A stretch of DNA of 64,000 bases from NCBI GenBank assembly GCA_032158295.1, contig CM063251.1, positions 8,471,016 through 8,535,015 on the forward strand, read 5' to 3'. Made by a program: the position numbers and the translations under genes. This DNA is from Pycnopodia helianthoides. Taxonomy: Eukaryota > Echinodermata > Asteroidea > Forcipulatida > Asteriidae. This document shows, piece by piece, positions 33,157 through 46,200 of this stretch (its first letter is position 1; the number at the start of each line of letters is the position of its first letter). Below the pieces are notes generated by a model. The model was not told the origin of the DNA and made no database searches. It saw nothing but the letters and a program-made list of their open reading frames with translations.

Positions 33157-33701
33157 AATCCAGACGTAACAATATAGATACGGAATGGATGCTCAAGCCG
33201 TATTTGTTTCGGCAAATTATGGAGCTACATGCACACTTTATACCAGAAATTGACTTATTCGCCTCCAGGCTGAATAACCAATTGAATACATTCGTTTCAT
33301 GGCGACCAGACCCTGACGCATTTGCAGTTGATGCATTTATGATACCATGGAATAATATCCGTTTCTATGCCTTTCCTCCTTTTAGCCTGATTGGCCGAGT
33401 ACTGCAGAAAGTGCAGCAAGACGATGCAGAAGGCATACTGATCATTCCAAATTGGCCAACCCAACATTGGTATCCAGGGATAATGAACATGTTAATTGCA
33501 AAGCCAGTGATACCAGCAGCCATGGCTCCCCTACCACAAAATATGTTGAAGGTACATCCTTTACATCGGAAGATGTCACTACTTGCATGCCACTTGTGCG
33601 GGAAGGCCTCAAAGCTTCATGTGTTTCGAACCGCACAGCAGAAATCATTGTGTCCTCCTGGCGGGAAGGAACACACAAACAGTATAGAACATACTTACTG
33701 A
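33078..33701 (+). pseudogene. DIRS-like domain downstream of RNase H
   Basis: Continues the pol protein in a shifted frame: IPGKLNVLPDLESRRNNIDT, PEIDLFASRLNNQLNTFVSW, RPDPDAFAVDAFMIPW and GILIIPNWPTQHWYPGIMNM. This block is conserved after RNase H in DIRS-like and related elements. It overlaps the start of the recombinase frame. Confidence 0.85.
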
Positions 33702-33747
33702 AATGGCAGTTATACTGTAGTAAAAGGAACATTAATTCAATTTCGCC

Positions 33748-33787
<40 letters not shown>

Positions 33788-35024
33788 TATTCGGCCAGTG
33801 TCAAAAACAAATACATACAAAAAAAAAGTAGAACAAAGGATAATAAGACTTTAAAAAAAAATTTTTTTTAAGGTATTTAAATACAGGTTAACTAGAGGAG
33901 CGGGATTAGACAAAAGGGTACAGGACAGTACGGGATGTGGAGGAAGGAAGAGGAAGGGACAACAATCCATTCTAAGACGGCCAGGATAAACAAAAGTGAA
34001 CTACTACACTATGACTCAAAAGCCTGCTTATCCAATCCTCGAATAGAGTATAAATAAAACAATCACTATAATAAACACTTAGATACTATAAAATAAACAA
34101 TATAAAAACATACTTTGAGTAAAACTAATAGAAAATTTGAAGCACTAGATAGATGTTTGATAGATTAGGAGCTGCTAACAAATCGACAACAATTGATGTT
34201 ATTTAAACAAGCTATTTAAAAAAACAAAAAACAGAGATGGTTTAGACTTCTTGGATGAATTGTTTGAAAATGGTCTAATAAAGTACAGTGTCATGAACAC
34301 TGCCAGATCAGCGTTATCTGCAGTACTTCAGTTACCTGATGGTGTTTCTTTTGGCAGTCACCCTTTGACATCCAGATTTATGAGAGGAGTGTTTTGTAAG
34401 AGGCCATCATTTCCAAGATACAAAACAATTTGGGATGTCAGCGTTGTTTTACGCTATTTCAAGGGAATTGAATCTAATTCAAGACTTCCAATAAAAGAAT
34501 TGAGCCAAAAATTGGCAACGTTATTTGCTTTGCTAACTGCACAAAGAGTGCAGACTTTGCATTTGTTGTCATTAGACAATTTAACTTTAACAGACACGAG
34601 TGTCGAGTTTCAATTAAGAATGTACTTAAACAGACACGACCAGGTGTCCATTTGTCTGATATTATTTAACCTGCTTTTGCCGCAAACCAAAAGGTATGCG
34701 TGGTGTCGACAATGAAAGATTACTTGGGCCGAACATCAGAAGTAAGAGGGTCCGAAAAGAAAATCTTTATTAGTATCAACAAGCCTCATAAAGCAGTATC
34801 CAAGGATACTATTAGCAGATGGATTAAAGAGACTTTACACAAAGCAAGAATTGATACTTCCCATTTAGGGCAGCTTCAACATCGTCAGCCAGGGAATGTG
34901 GCGTTCCTATCCAGACAATACTTACAACAGCCGGATGGTCTGGAGCAAGTACATTTGCTCGTCATTACAACAAACCACTTGTTAATCAAGAGACTTTTGC
35001 CACAATAATTTTGGAAAGAAGAAC
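33452..35024 (+). pseudogene. DIRS-like tyrosine recombinase, interrupted
   Basis: N-terminal part (33452-33747) encodes AEIIVSSWREGTHKQYRTYL, the SAM-like core-binding domain. A 0.49-kb LINE/SINE tail follows; the gene resumes at ~34235 with 'LDELFENGLIKYSVMNTARS'. Catalytic domain: LLTAQRVQTLHLLSLDN (first Arg), and, after frame changes near 34700 and 34880, AGWSGASTFARHYNKP (34930-34977) with the nucleophilic Tyr. The H-x-x-R box near 34860 is damaged. In a live element this enzyme would integrate a circular DNA copy. Confidence 0.9.
33748..34234 (-). mobile_element. Reverse-oriented LINE/SINE tail inside the recombinase gene
   Basis: Begins with (att)n at 33750-33787 then tattcggcc; on the minus strand that is a 3' end ggccgaataaat followed by (aat)n, like a CR1/L2-type tail. 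The remaining ~440 bp are AT-rich and non-coding. Recombinase coding resumes directly after it. Confidence 0.65.
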
Positions 35025-35205
35025 TTAAGTCAAGTTTAAGATAGACGATTGTCTGCAACAGGTATACTGGTTATATATAATAAAAAATGTAATGTGTGAA
35101 TGGAACGAAGTATATTTGCAATCTAATTTGAGAAACGAACTTCAAAAGTCTCGTCTGGCTCTAAAGTCTCATGTGATAACTGAGTTACGTCATAATGGTG
35201 ACGTA

Positions 35206-35861
35206 GAATCCTAAAATTAAACGAGTTTAATAAAAAGTTTGATTGGGATTCTATGAATCCATTATGACGTGGCGAAGGAGATCACATGCCCTCCCTTTTG
35301 TTGTTGGGCAATTCTTGATCCCTACCCCTTTCTCTCTACAAATAAACTCGACTTTGCGCTAAAGAATGATCTTGCTGGGCGGTGAGCGCTATCTCATGTG
35401 ATCTCCTTCGCCACGTCATAATGGATTCATAGAATCCCAATCAAACTTCGTTATTAAAGGAACATTGTTTTTGCTAACAAAACAGTTGCTGGCAGTGTAA
35501 GCACTTTATGTAATCCACCATATACATAAACCGCCAAACCTGTAGAAGTTTGAGATCGATCGGTCATCTGGGTCACGAGAAAATAGTGAAAAACCGATTA
35601 CACATTAGCATGAAATCGTATAGGTTCAACAAATGAATAAAACGCTCACTGAGCGATAAACTCCAATCGGAAAATTAGTTTATTCATTTCTCATAAAATA
35701 TGGCATTTCAGACAGAAATATTTCAAGGGATGTTTTCTACTATCATCATCATTAGACCGTGTAAGTTTTATGTAAATCTGTGATCAAAAGGTATATTTTT
35801 ACAAGTTTTTTTCTTACCAATTCTGTAATGTTCCTGTAAACTCGTTTAATTTTAGGATTAT
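35206..35861. repeat. Composite inverted-repeat segment at the DIRS end
   Basis: Outer arms aatcctaaaattaaacgagt(tta) at ~35208 and its exact reverse complement ending ~35860 (23 bp). Inside, gggattctatgaatccatta... (35243-35288) and its inverted copy (35395-35444) form ~48-bp arms around ~105 bases; a second inversion, aggaacatt (35459) / aatgttcct (35826), bounds a ~380-bp MITE-like segment containing gatcgatcggtcatctgggt. This may be the DIRS right terminus with its internal complementary region, overprinted by a MITE, or two nested MITEs. Confidence 0.6.
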
Positions 35862-36750
35862 CGGACATTTTTGGCTGTTTTGTACTGATAATTTCAGAAG
35901 AATATTTCGGTTTATTGTGCATTAAGTTATGCTCATTATTAGCCAGTTGCTGTAATAGAAGCTGTCATAAATTATCAGGTATGGGGAGTCGCTCAACAAC
36001 CGACTCCGCATTTCGAGTCATTCATATCAACTCCGCATTTCGAGTCACTACCATTCATTTGTATACAATGTATCAACTCCGTATTTTGAGTCACTACCAT
36101 TCATTTATATACAATGTATCAACTCCGCATTTTGAGTCACTACCATTCATTTGTATACAATGTATCAACTCTGCATTTTGAGTCACTTAACTATATTGGA
36201 GTCAGCGGAGTCGAACTTTAATTCCAGCCAGGGGCTGAAGGTATAGCTAGGAGCTAATACTCGTCATAATTACTCCGTATTTTTAGTCATAAACATGGGG
36301 TCGGCGGAGTAAAACCTAGTTAATGGATAGGGGATCGGCAATTAAGGTATAGCTGTACTTCCAGTACTGCGATGTTTGTATGGTTAGCCGTTCTATAACC
36401 AATCCAAGAACTAAGAGAGGGAGGAGTAATTCTTAGCTAGGAGCTGATAATTTTATGGGCGGAGTAACGTTCTACACTGTACCAGTGGAGTTTTAAATAA
36501 GATGTAAAATAATGAGACGTCACACTACAATTTAGAGAGTAAACATTGTGATTGTTTATTGAGTATAAATAAATTGTTGAAACTATTAGACATGTGTCAC
36601 TTCCAAGTTCTTGAGTCCATTCTCTTCACTTGATAATGGTTAGCTGCCTGGTTGTATATTTTAACCCAACAGGGAAGTTTAATTTATTTGTACCACGGTG
36701 ATATATTGGTATCAGACACTGTAGAGTGAGACAGCGCCCCCACCGCTACA

Positions 36751-37215
36751 AATTATTTAGTTATAAAGCATAACGTGAAGGAAGTAGGCTGGGCATATAA
36801 TCGATAAAGTCACATAAAAGACCCTAAATCCATGCTGAAATACTAATCATAAGATTTGCCCAGTCTCCGGACAAACATTGAACGTGTAGTACCTTCGCAA
36901 TTAACGCATACATGATTTTAAAAAGTACATCTAAAACGAACATGTACTCGATTTCATGGAATTTTATGGAAACTAAACTAGAAAACCCTAATAAATCGAG
37001 TGAGCTAGACAAAGCAATGATTCGTAAAAAGACAGAATGAAAAACTTACAGATTGTGTGCTTGATCCAGGGGAAAAACAAGGATATTGGGTCTAAAAACT
37101 GCAGAATTGGACGAAAACTTGATAACAGGAAAATGATAGACATGAGTAAAATAATGATCACTTGAGGGCACTATCAAAAAAGCGAGAGGCCTATTGAAGT
37201 TCTCAGGGCAAGACA
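36751..37215 (-). repeat. Outer piece of the Pao 5' LTR
   Basis: Aligns with 11958-12395 (ttagttataaagcataacg, atcgataaagtcacataaaa, cgagtgagctagacaa, tctcagggcaagaca). On the minus strand it begins TGTCTTGCCC at 37215. It was separated from 18186-18302 by Gypsy-1. Satellite B resumes at 37216 with cagagcattctgag. Confidence 0.88.
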
Positions 37216-40200
37216 CAGAGCATTCTGAGCACTCAATCATTCCAAGAGCACTTTTTAAAATTGTTTGTCTCCAATCAAGCTTAGAATCATCTAATGGCTT
37301 CAGAACACCATGTTTTCTCATACAAAATTAGTCTCAGAGCATTCTGAGCACTAAATCATTCCCAGAACACTTTTTAAATTTTTTCTCTGCAATCAAGGCT
37401 GACATTCAACTAGTAGCTTCAGAACACACTGTTTTCTCATATAAAATTACTCTCAGAGCATTCTGAGCAATCAATCATTCTCAGAGTACATTTTAAATTT
37501 GATTGTCTCCAATCAAGCTGAGATTCATCTTATGGCGTCAGTACACCCTGTTTTCTCATACAAAATTACTCTCAGAGCATTCTGAGCACTCAATCATTCG
37601 CAGAGTACTTTTTAAATTTTCTTGTCTCCAATCAAGCTGAGATTCAACTAGTAGCTTCAGAACACTTTGTTTTCTCATACAAAATTAGTCTCATAGCATT
37701 CTGAGCACTAAATCATTCTCAGAACACTTTTTAAATTTTTTGACTCCAATCAATTTAAGATTCAACTAGTAGCTTCAGAACACCCTGTTTTCTCATCAAA
37801 AATTATCAGAGCATTTGAGATTCAATCATTCCAAGTACTTTTAAATTGAATGTCTTCAATAAGTCTGAATTCATCTCAGGCTTCAGAACACCCATGTTTT
37901 CTTAATCAAAATTTCTCAACATTCGATTCATTAATTTCCAAACACTTTTAAATTTATGACTCGATTCAATTTAACATTAAACTATAAAATCAGTAACACT
38001 TTCATCAAATTTCTCAGAGCATTTGAGATTGATCATCCGAACACTTTTAAATTATGGAGCCAATCAAATTTAAATTAAAAAATAGCTTCAGACACCTTTT
38101 TCATCAAATTATCTCAGTAGATTTGAACTATTCTCCAAAACTTTTTAAATTTTGGCTCAATCAACTGTTTCAAATAATGCTCAGGAACTTTTTCATATCA
38201 ATAATTTCAAGTTCTGACACTAATATTCTCAGAAACTTTTTAAACTTTTTGACTCATCATTAAAATAACTAGTTCGAACACCCATTTCAAAAATTAGTTG
38301 ACATTCTGACATTCAATCATCTCAAATACATTTGAATTTGTGGTCTCCAATCAATAATTATTGGCTTCAGAACACCTATTTTCTTATACAAAATGTCTCA
38401 GAGCATTCTGAGCATTCAATCATCATTAATTTTTGAATTTTTGCCCATCAACTGATTCACGGTGCTTCAGAACACCCTGTTTTCTTATACAAAATTGTCT
38501 GAGCATTCTGCCAAATTCTCAAAGTAATTCGAATTTTATATCTCAATCAAGCTAGATTATGATGCTTCAGAACACTTTTCTCTTACAAAATTTCAATTCT
38601 AAGCTCAATCATTCCAGAACACTTTTTAAATTTATTGTCTCCAATCAAGCTGAGATTCAACAGTACTTCAGAACACCTTGTTTTACATACAAATTAGCTC
38701 GAGCATTCTGAACAATCATCCAGATACTTTATAAACTTATGTATCCAATCAATGAGATTCATCTATGCTCAGTCCATTCTTAACAAAATTAGTCTCGGAG
38801 CATTCTGAGCACTCAATCATTTCAGAGTACATTTTGAATTTGTTGTCTCCATCAGCTGACATTTCTCATGGCTTAACACCGTGTTTTCTATACAAAATTA
38901 GTCTCAGCATTCACACTAAATTTCTCAACATTTAAATTTTTGATCTCAGAAATCCATATCAAACATTTTCTCATACAATTATCTCAACATTCGGCACTAA
39001 TTTGCAATATTAAATTTGCTCAACACTGATTCAAATGCCAGAATTTGTTTCTCATCAAAATTTTATAATTGCCAATCATCTAGACACTTTTAATTTTTCT
39101 CATCAATAATTCAACTATCTTAGAACACTTTTTCTAACAAAAATTATTCGACTCGACATCAAATTCCAGCTTAAATGTTTTACAATTATCCAGCTCGACA
39201 CCCGTTTCTGAAATTCCAAATCTGAGATCAATCGAACACTTTTTTACAATTAAGATTCTACTCAACCCTTTTTAATTTTGTCTCTTAAGCTAATTAATCT
39301 GTTAAAATACTGTTCATCATATTCCAACACTTAAATTTGTCTCACTAATCACAATCTAGAGACTGTTCCATACAAATGTCTCATCTGACAAATCTCAACA
39401 CTTTAAATTTGTCCACAATTAAGATCAATATTTCAGAACCTTTTTTCATACAAAATTAGTCTCGGAGCATTCTGAAATCATCATTCCAAGTACTTTATAC
39501 TTATTCCAATCAAGCTGAGATTTCATGGCTCAGCCTTCTTGAACAAATTAGTCTCGAGCATTCTGAGCATCAATCATTTCAAAGTACATTTTGAATTTGT
39601 TTCTCCAATCAAGCTGAATTCATCGTGCTCAACATTTCTCAATAGCCAACATTCGAACTTTAAATTTTAGACATTAATAGTTCAACAGTAGTTCAACTGG
39701 TTCAACACAATTTCTCACATTAGCTCAACATTCGAGACATTTTCAATCTTTCAATCTATTCAATTCAGAATTTATTCTTCAAAACCTGTTCTAACTAAAA
39801 TCTCAAACATTTAATGACTCTCATAAGATTAATATTGCTCAACACTGTTTCATAATTAGCTCGACATTTGACATCAAATTAGTCTTAAAGATTCTAAATA
39901 CATTCACAGTTTAAAACTTTTTCTAACAATATCTCAGGTCGCATTCTTCCAAATTTTTGAATTTTGACTCAATCATTTAAGATTAATTGTTGCCCCGTCT
40001 AACAAATAGTTCCAGACATGCTCACAATATTCTCGAGCATTTAAATTTTCTCAAAATTATTAAATTGCTCAAAACTGTTCCATACAAAACCGTTTCTCAT
40101 CATTTCCAGAACATTTAAATTGTCTCCAACAACTAATTTTGGTTCAAAACTGTTTCAAATAGTTCAACATTTCACAAATATTCGACATTTAATCAATCTT

Positions 40201-43200
40201 CAATTATTTATTTGTTTCAATCAGTTGAATCATCGATGGCTTCGACACCCTGTTTTCTATACAAAATTATTCGACATTCTGACATCCAATCATGCTAGAC
40301 ATTTTTAAATTTCTTGATCCCAATCAACTGAGATTCAACATAGCTTCAGAACACTTTTTCTCATACAAAATATCTCGAGCATTCTGACATCAATCATTCT
40401 CAGACTTTTAAATTTGTTTTGCTCAATCAATTGTAGAGATTCAACTGTAGCTTCAAAACCCTGTTTTCTTACAAAATAGTCTCAGAGCAATGTCAACACC
40501 AATCTTATCAAAATTTTGATTTTTGCTCCAATAAGCTGAGATTCACTATGGCTTCAGAACACCTGTTTTCTCATACAAAATAGTTCAAGCATTTCTAGCA
40601 CTAATCATTCCAGACACTTTTAAATTGTGACCTATCAATTAAATTCATCTATAGCTTCAGAACACCTGTTTCTCATCAACAAATTAGTCTCGGAGCATTC
40701 TGACACTCAATCAATTCTCACAAGTACATTTCAGAATTTTTTCTCCAATCAAGGAATTCATATGGCTCTGAACCATGTTTCTGAACAAATAGTTTCGAGC
40801 ATTCTGACATTCAATATTCAAGACATTTTATTTTGAGTCTCCATCAAGCTGACATTCATCGATGGCTTCAGAACACCTTTTTCTTTACAAATAGTCTCAG
40901 AGCATTCTGAGCATTCAATCATTCTCAAAGTACATTAATTTGTGTCTCCAATCAAGCTAATTCATCGATGGCTTTGAACACTGTTTTCTTAACAAAATAG
41001 TCTCAGACTTCTGAGCACAATCTTCTCAAGACATTTAATTTTGTTTCTCCAATCAAGCTGAGATTCATCAATGGCTTCAGAACCTGTTTTCTCATACAAA
41101 ATTAGTTCCAGAGCATTCTAGCACTCAATCTTCCAAAATTTTTAAATTTATTGTCTCCAATCAAGCGATTCACATAGCTTCAGAAACTTGTTTTTCTCAA
41201 AATTAGTTCGGAGCATTCTGAGAAATCAATCATTCGCAGAACTTTTAAACTTGAATGTACCAATCAAGCTGAGATTCATTAATGGCGTCAGCCATTCTTG
41301 ACAAATATTTTCGAGCATTCTGGACTCAATCATTTTCAGAGTACATTTTAATTTGTTGTCTCAATCAAGCTAATTCACTATGCTTCAGACACCTGTTTTC
41401 TCATACAAAATAGTCTCAGACATTCTGAGCACTAAATCATTCTCAAAACTTTTAAATTTTTTCTCCAATCAAGCTAAGATTCAACTATGGCTTCAGAACA
41501 CCTGTTTTCTCATACAAAATTAGTCTCAGAGCATCTGAGCACTAAATCATCCAGAACTTTTAAATTTTTGACTCCAACTAAGGATTCAACTAGTAGCTTC
41601 AGAACACTTGTTCTCATACAAATTAGTCTCAGACATTCTGAGCACTAATCATTCTCAAACACTTTTAATTTGAATCCCAATCAATTGAATTCACTAGTAG
41701 CTTCGAACACCCTGTTTTCTCATACAAATTATTTCTGAACATTCTGAGCATCAATCATTCGCAAGTCTTTTTAAATATTATGTCTCAATCAAGCTGAATT
41801 CACAGTGCTTCAAACTTTGTTTCTCATACAAAATAATCTCGAGCATTCTGAGCATCAATCATTCCAGAGCTTTAAATTTTTCTCCAATCAACTAGATTAA
41901 TATTCTTCAGAACACTTTTTTATACAAAAATGTCTCGGCATTGAGCACTCATCTTCAGAACACTTTTAATTTTTGCTCCATAATAGATTACATGCTAGAA
42001 CCCTGTTTTCTCAAAAAAATTAGTTCAGCATTGAGCCTCATCATTCCAGAAACTTTTAATTTTGTCTCAATCACTGAATCAACTATGGCTTCGAAACTGT
42101 TTTCTAACAAAATAGTCTCAACATTCTGAGCACAATCATTCCAGAACACTTTAATTGTTGCTCATCAATTAAGATTCAACTATGCTTCAGAAACCTTTTC
42201 TCATACAAAATTAGTTCGAGCATTCGAGCATCATCATTTCAAGACATTTTGAATTTGTTGCTCCATCAAGCGAATTCATCGATGGCTTCAGAACACCCTG
42301 TTTTCTTAACAAATTAGTCCAGAGCATTCTGAGCATTCATCATTCCAAAGTACATTTAATTTGTTGTCTCCATCAAGCTGAATTCTCGATGGCTAGACAC
42401 CCTGTTCTTAACAAAATAGTCTCGAGCATTGAGCATCAATCATCCAAAACATTAATTTTTTTCTCAATCAAGCTGAGATTCACGATGCTTCAGAACCTGT
42501 TCTCATACAAAATAGTTCGAGCATTCTGAGCACTCATCATTCCAGAAACTTTTTAATTTATTGCTCCAATCAACTGAATTCAACTAGGCTTCAGAACACT
42601 GTTTATACAATAGTCTCGGCTTCTGAGAATCAATCATTCCAGAATTTAAATGATGTCAATCAAGCTGAGTCATTATGGCTCATCATTCTGAACAAAATTA
42701 TTCGAGCATTCTGACTCAATCATTTCAGACATTTATTTTCTCATCAAGCAATTCATATGGCTTCAGAACACCGTTTTCTCATACAAAATTGTCTCGAGCT
42801 TCTGAGCACTAAATCATTCTCAAAACTTTTTAAATTTTTGCTCCAATCAATAAGATTCAACTATGCTTCAGAAACCTGTTTTCTCATACAAAATAGTCTC
42901 AGGCATTCTGAGCACTATCATTCCAAACTTTTAATTTTGCTCCCAATAGATTCAACTAGTAGCTTCAGACACTGTTTCTTACAAATTAGTCTCAAGCATC
43001 TGAGCATAATCATTCCAAACATTTAATTTGCCCAATCAATAATTATGTAGCTTCAGAACACCTTTTTTCATACAATTATCTGAGCATTCGAGCAATCAAT
43101 CATTCGCAAGTCTTTAAATTTTGTCTCAATCAAGCTGAATTCACATGCTTCAGAACACTGTTTTCTAACAAAATTATCTCGAGCATTTGAGCACTCAATC

Positions 43201-46200
43201 TTCCAGAACTTTAATTTTCTCCAATCATAATTAACGTGCTTCAGAACACTTTTATACAATAGTCCAGCATTGACACCATCATTCCAACACTTTAAATTTT
43301 GCTCAATAATAACTGGTTCAGAACTGTTTCATACAAATAGTCGAGCATTTGATCATCATTCCAGAAATTTAATTGTTCCACAGTGATTCATAATGCTTCA
43401 CCTTCTAACAATTATTCAGCTTGAGCACATCATTCAGACTTTAATGTTCTCCTAATTACTATGCTTCAGAACTGTTCTCTACAAATTAGTTCGGGATTCT
43501 GAGCACTACATTTCAACTTATTTTCTCCAATCAAGCTGAATTCACATGCTCAGAACCGTTTTTAACAAAATAGTTCAGATTCTGAGCATCAACTTCCGTA
43601 TTATTTGTTGTCCCAATCAACTGAATTCATGGCTAGACACGTTTTCTAACAATAGTTAGAGTTTGAATAATTCAAAACTTAATTTTGGCTCATCAATAGA
43701 TCACTGTAGACCTGTTTTATACAAATTCGGAGCATTGAGCATCATCATTAAGACTTATTTTCTCACAAGTGAGATTCATCAATGGCTTCGCACCTGTTTC
43801 TAACAAAATCTCGAGCATTAGCATCAATCATCAGACACTTTTAATTTTTCTCAATATAATAATATGCTTCGAACACCTTGTTTTACATACAAAATTAGTC
43901 TCGGAGCATTCTGAGCAATCAATCATTCGCAGAGTACTTTTTAAACTTGAATGATCCAATCAAGCTGAGATTCATCTCATGCTTTAGTCCATTTTCTTGA
44001 TACAAAAATTAGTCTCAGGAGCATTCTGAGCACTCAATCATTCCAGAGTACACTTTTGAATTTGTTTGTCTCCATCAAGCTGACATTCATCTATGGCTTC
44101 AGAACACCGTGTTTTCTCATACAATATTAGTCTCGGAGCATTCTGAGCACTAAATCATTCTCAGAACACTTTTTAAATTTGTTTTCTCCAATCAAGCTGA
44201 GACTCAACTAGTAGCTTCAGAACACTTTGTTTTCTCATACAAAATAAGTCTCGGAGCATTCTGAGCACTCAATCATTCCCAGAACACTTTTTAAATTGTT
44301 GGTCTCCAATCAAACTGAGATTCAAAAAATGGCTTCAGAGGAACCTGTTTTCTCATACAAAATTAGTCTCATAGCATTCTGAGCACTCAATCATTCTCAA
44401 AGTACATTTTGAAGTTGTTTGTCTCAAATCAAGCTGAGATTTATCGGATGGCTTCAGAACACCCTGTTTTCTGATACAAAATTAGTCTCGGAGCATTCTG
44501 AGCACTCAATCATTCCAAAACAATTTTAAATTTGTTGTCTCCAATCAAGCTAAGATTCAACTAGTAGCTTCAGAACACCCTGTTTTCTCATACAAAATTA
44601 GTCTCGGAGCATTCTGAGCAATCAATCATTCGCAAAGTACTTTTTAAATTTGTTGTCTCTAATCAAGCTGAGATTCAAGTGGTAGCTTTAGAACACACTG
44701 TTTTCTCATACAAAATTAGTCTCGGAGCATTCTGAGCAATCAATCATTCGCAGAGTACTTTTTAAATTTTTTGACTCCAATCAATTTAAGATTCAACTAG
44801 TAGCTTTAGAACACACTGTTCTCTCATACAAAATTAGTCTCGGAGCATTCTGAGCACTCAATCATTCTCAAATTACATTTCGAATTTTCTTGTCTCCAAT
44901 CAAGCTGAGATTCATCGGATGGCTTCAGAACACCCTGTTTTCTTGAACAAAATGAGTCTCAGAGCATTCTGAGCACTCAATCATTCTCAAAGTACATTTT
45001 GAATTTGTTTGTCTCCAATCAAGTTGAGATTCATCGGATGGCTTCAGAACACCCTGTTTTCTCATACAAAATTAGTCTCGGAGCATTTTGAGCACTCAAT
45101 CATTCCCAGAACACTTTTTAAATTTGTTGTCTCTAAATCAAGCTGAGATTCAAGTAGTAGCTTTAGAACACCCTGTTTTCTCATACAAAATTAGTCTCGG
45201 AGCATTCTGAGCACTCAATCATTCCCAGAACACTTTTTAAATTTGTTGTCTCCAATCAAGCTGAGATTCAACTAGTAGCTTCAGAACACCCTGTTTTCTC
45301 ATACAAAATTAGTCTCAGAGCATTCTGAGCACTCAGTCATTCCCAGAACACTTTTTAAATTTGTTGTCTCTAATCAAGCTGAGATTCAAGTAGTAGCTTT
45401 AGAACACACTGTTTTCTCATACAAAATTAGTCTCGGAGCATTCTGAGCACTAAATCATTCTCAAATTACATTTCGAATTTTCCTGTCTCCAATCAAGCTG
45501 AGATTCATCGGATGGCTTCAGAACACCCTGTTTTCTTAAACAAAATGAGTCTCAGAGCATTCTGAGCACTCAATCATTCTCAAAGTACATTTTGAATTTG
45601 TTTGTCTCCAATCAAGTTGAGATTCATCGGATGGCTTCAGAACACCCTGTTTTCTCATACAAAATTAGTCTCTGAGCATTCTCATAGAAAATGAGTCTCA
45701 GAGCATTCTGAGCACTCAATCATTCGCAGAGTACTTTTTAAATTTGAATGTCTTCAATCAAGCTGAGTTTCAATTTATGGCTTCAGAACATTCGGTTTTC
45801 TGATACAAAATTATTCTCATAGCATTCTGTGCACTCAATCAATTCCAGAGCACTTTTTAAACTTGATTGTCTCCAATTAAGCTAAGATTCATCTGATGGC
45901 GTCAGTACACCCTGTTTTCTTGAACAAAATGAGTCTCAGAGCATTCTGAGCACTCAATCATTTCTAGAGAAGTTTTTAAATTTGAATGTCTTCAATCAAG
46001 CTGAGTTTTATCTAATGGCTTCAGAGGAACCTGTTTTCTCATACAAAATTAGATTCTGAGCACTCAATCATTTCCAGAGAACTTTTAAAATTTGATTGTC
46101 TCCAATCAAGCTAACATTCATCTCATGGCTTCAGAAACCCTGTTTTCTTGAACAAAATTACTCTCTAGACATTCTGAGCACTAAATCATTATCAGAACAC

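Larger units (their letters stand above)
31558..35210 (+). mobile_element. 5'-truncated DIRS-like retrotransposon
   Basis: Encodes RT, RNase H, a downstream domain and a tyrosine recombinase in overlapping frames, the gene set of DIRS1-like elements (which lack LTRs and integrase). The RT frame is open right up to the junction with LTR sequence at ~31558, so the left inverted terminal repeat and ORF1 are missing. The 3' part runs into an inverted-repeat segment from 35206. It replaced rather than simply interrupted LTR sequence: 660 bp of the LTR are missing at the site. Confidence 0.88.
18303..36750 (+). mobile_element. Ty3/Gypsy element Gypsy-1, inserted in the Pao 5' LTR
   Basis: 5' LTR starts TGTGGCGTG (18303) and ends CGCTACA (25012); 3' LTR starts TGTGACGTG (31450) and ends CGCTACA (36750). 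Between them: primer site at 25016, gag, zinc knuckle, protease, RT, RNase H, integrase (Gypsy order), then an additional zinc-finger frame. Both LTRs carry large later insertions. The Pao LTR resumes at 36751, matching 11958 onward, which proves the nesting. A clean 5-bp target duplication is not visible (aaaca versus aatta). Coding regions contain several stops and a mutated RT active site, so it is dead. Confidence 0.9.
31450..36750 (+). repeat. Gypsy-1 3' LTR, split by a DIRS-like element
   Basis: Starts TGTGACGTG at 31450, breaks at ~31558 inside a stretch equal to 18420 (taagtcatgtaaatacgag), resumes at ~35857 with ggattatcggacatttttgg (equal to 19083) and ends CGCTACA at 36750. Compared with the 5' LTR it lacks 18421-19082 and about 780 bp before the box array, and has only one box set (35990-36200). 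Later part 36280-36645 is nearly the same as 21040-21411. Confidence 0.85.
11815..37215 (-). mobile_element. BEL/Pao LTR retrotransposon, nested and decayed
   Basis: A minus-strand element inserted in satellite B. Reading right to left: 5' LTR (split into 37215-36751 and 18302-18186 by Gypsy-1), gag with DUF1759-like region and zinc knuckles, A17-type protease, RT, RNase H, a foreign LTR at 14313-13044, integrase C-terminus with DUF5641-like tail, and 3' LTR (12395-11815). Domain order with integrase after RNase H and the peptidase A17 type are diagnostic for BEL/Pao. The integrase catalytic core is missing and several stops and frameshifts interrupt gag-pol, so it is not autonomous. Without insertions the element would be about 5.7 kb. 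Confidence 0.9.
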
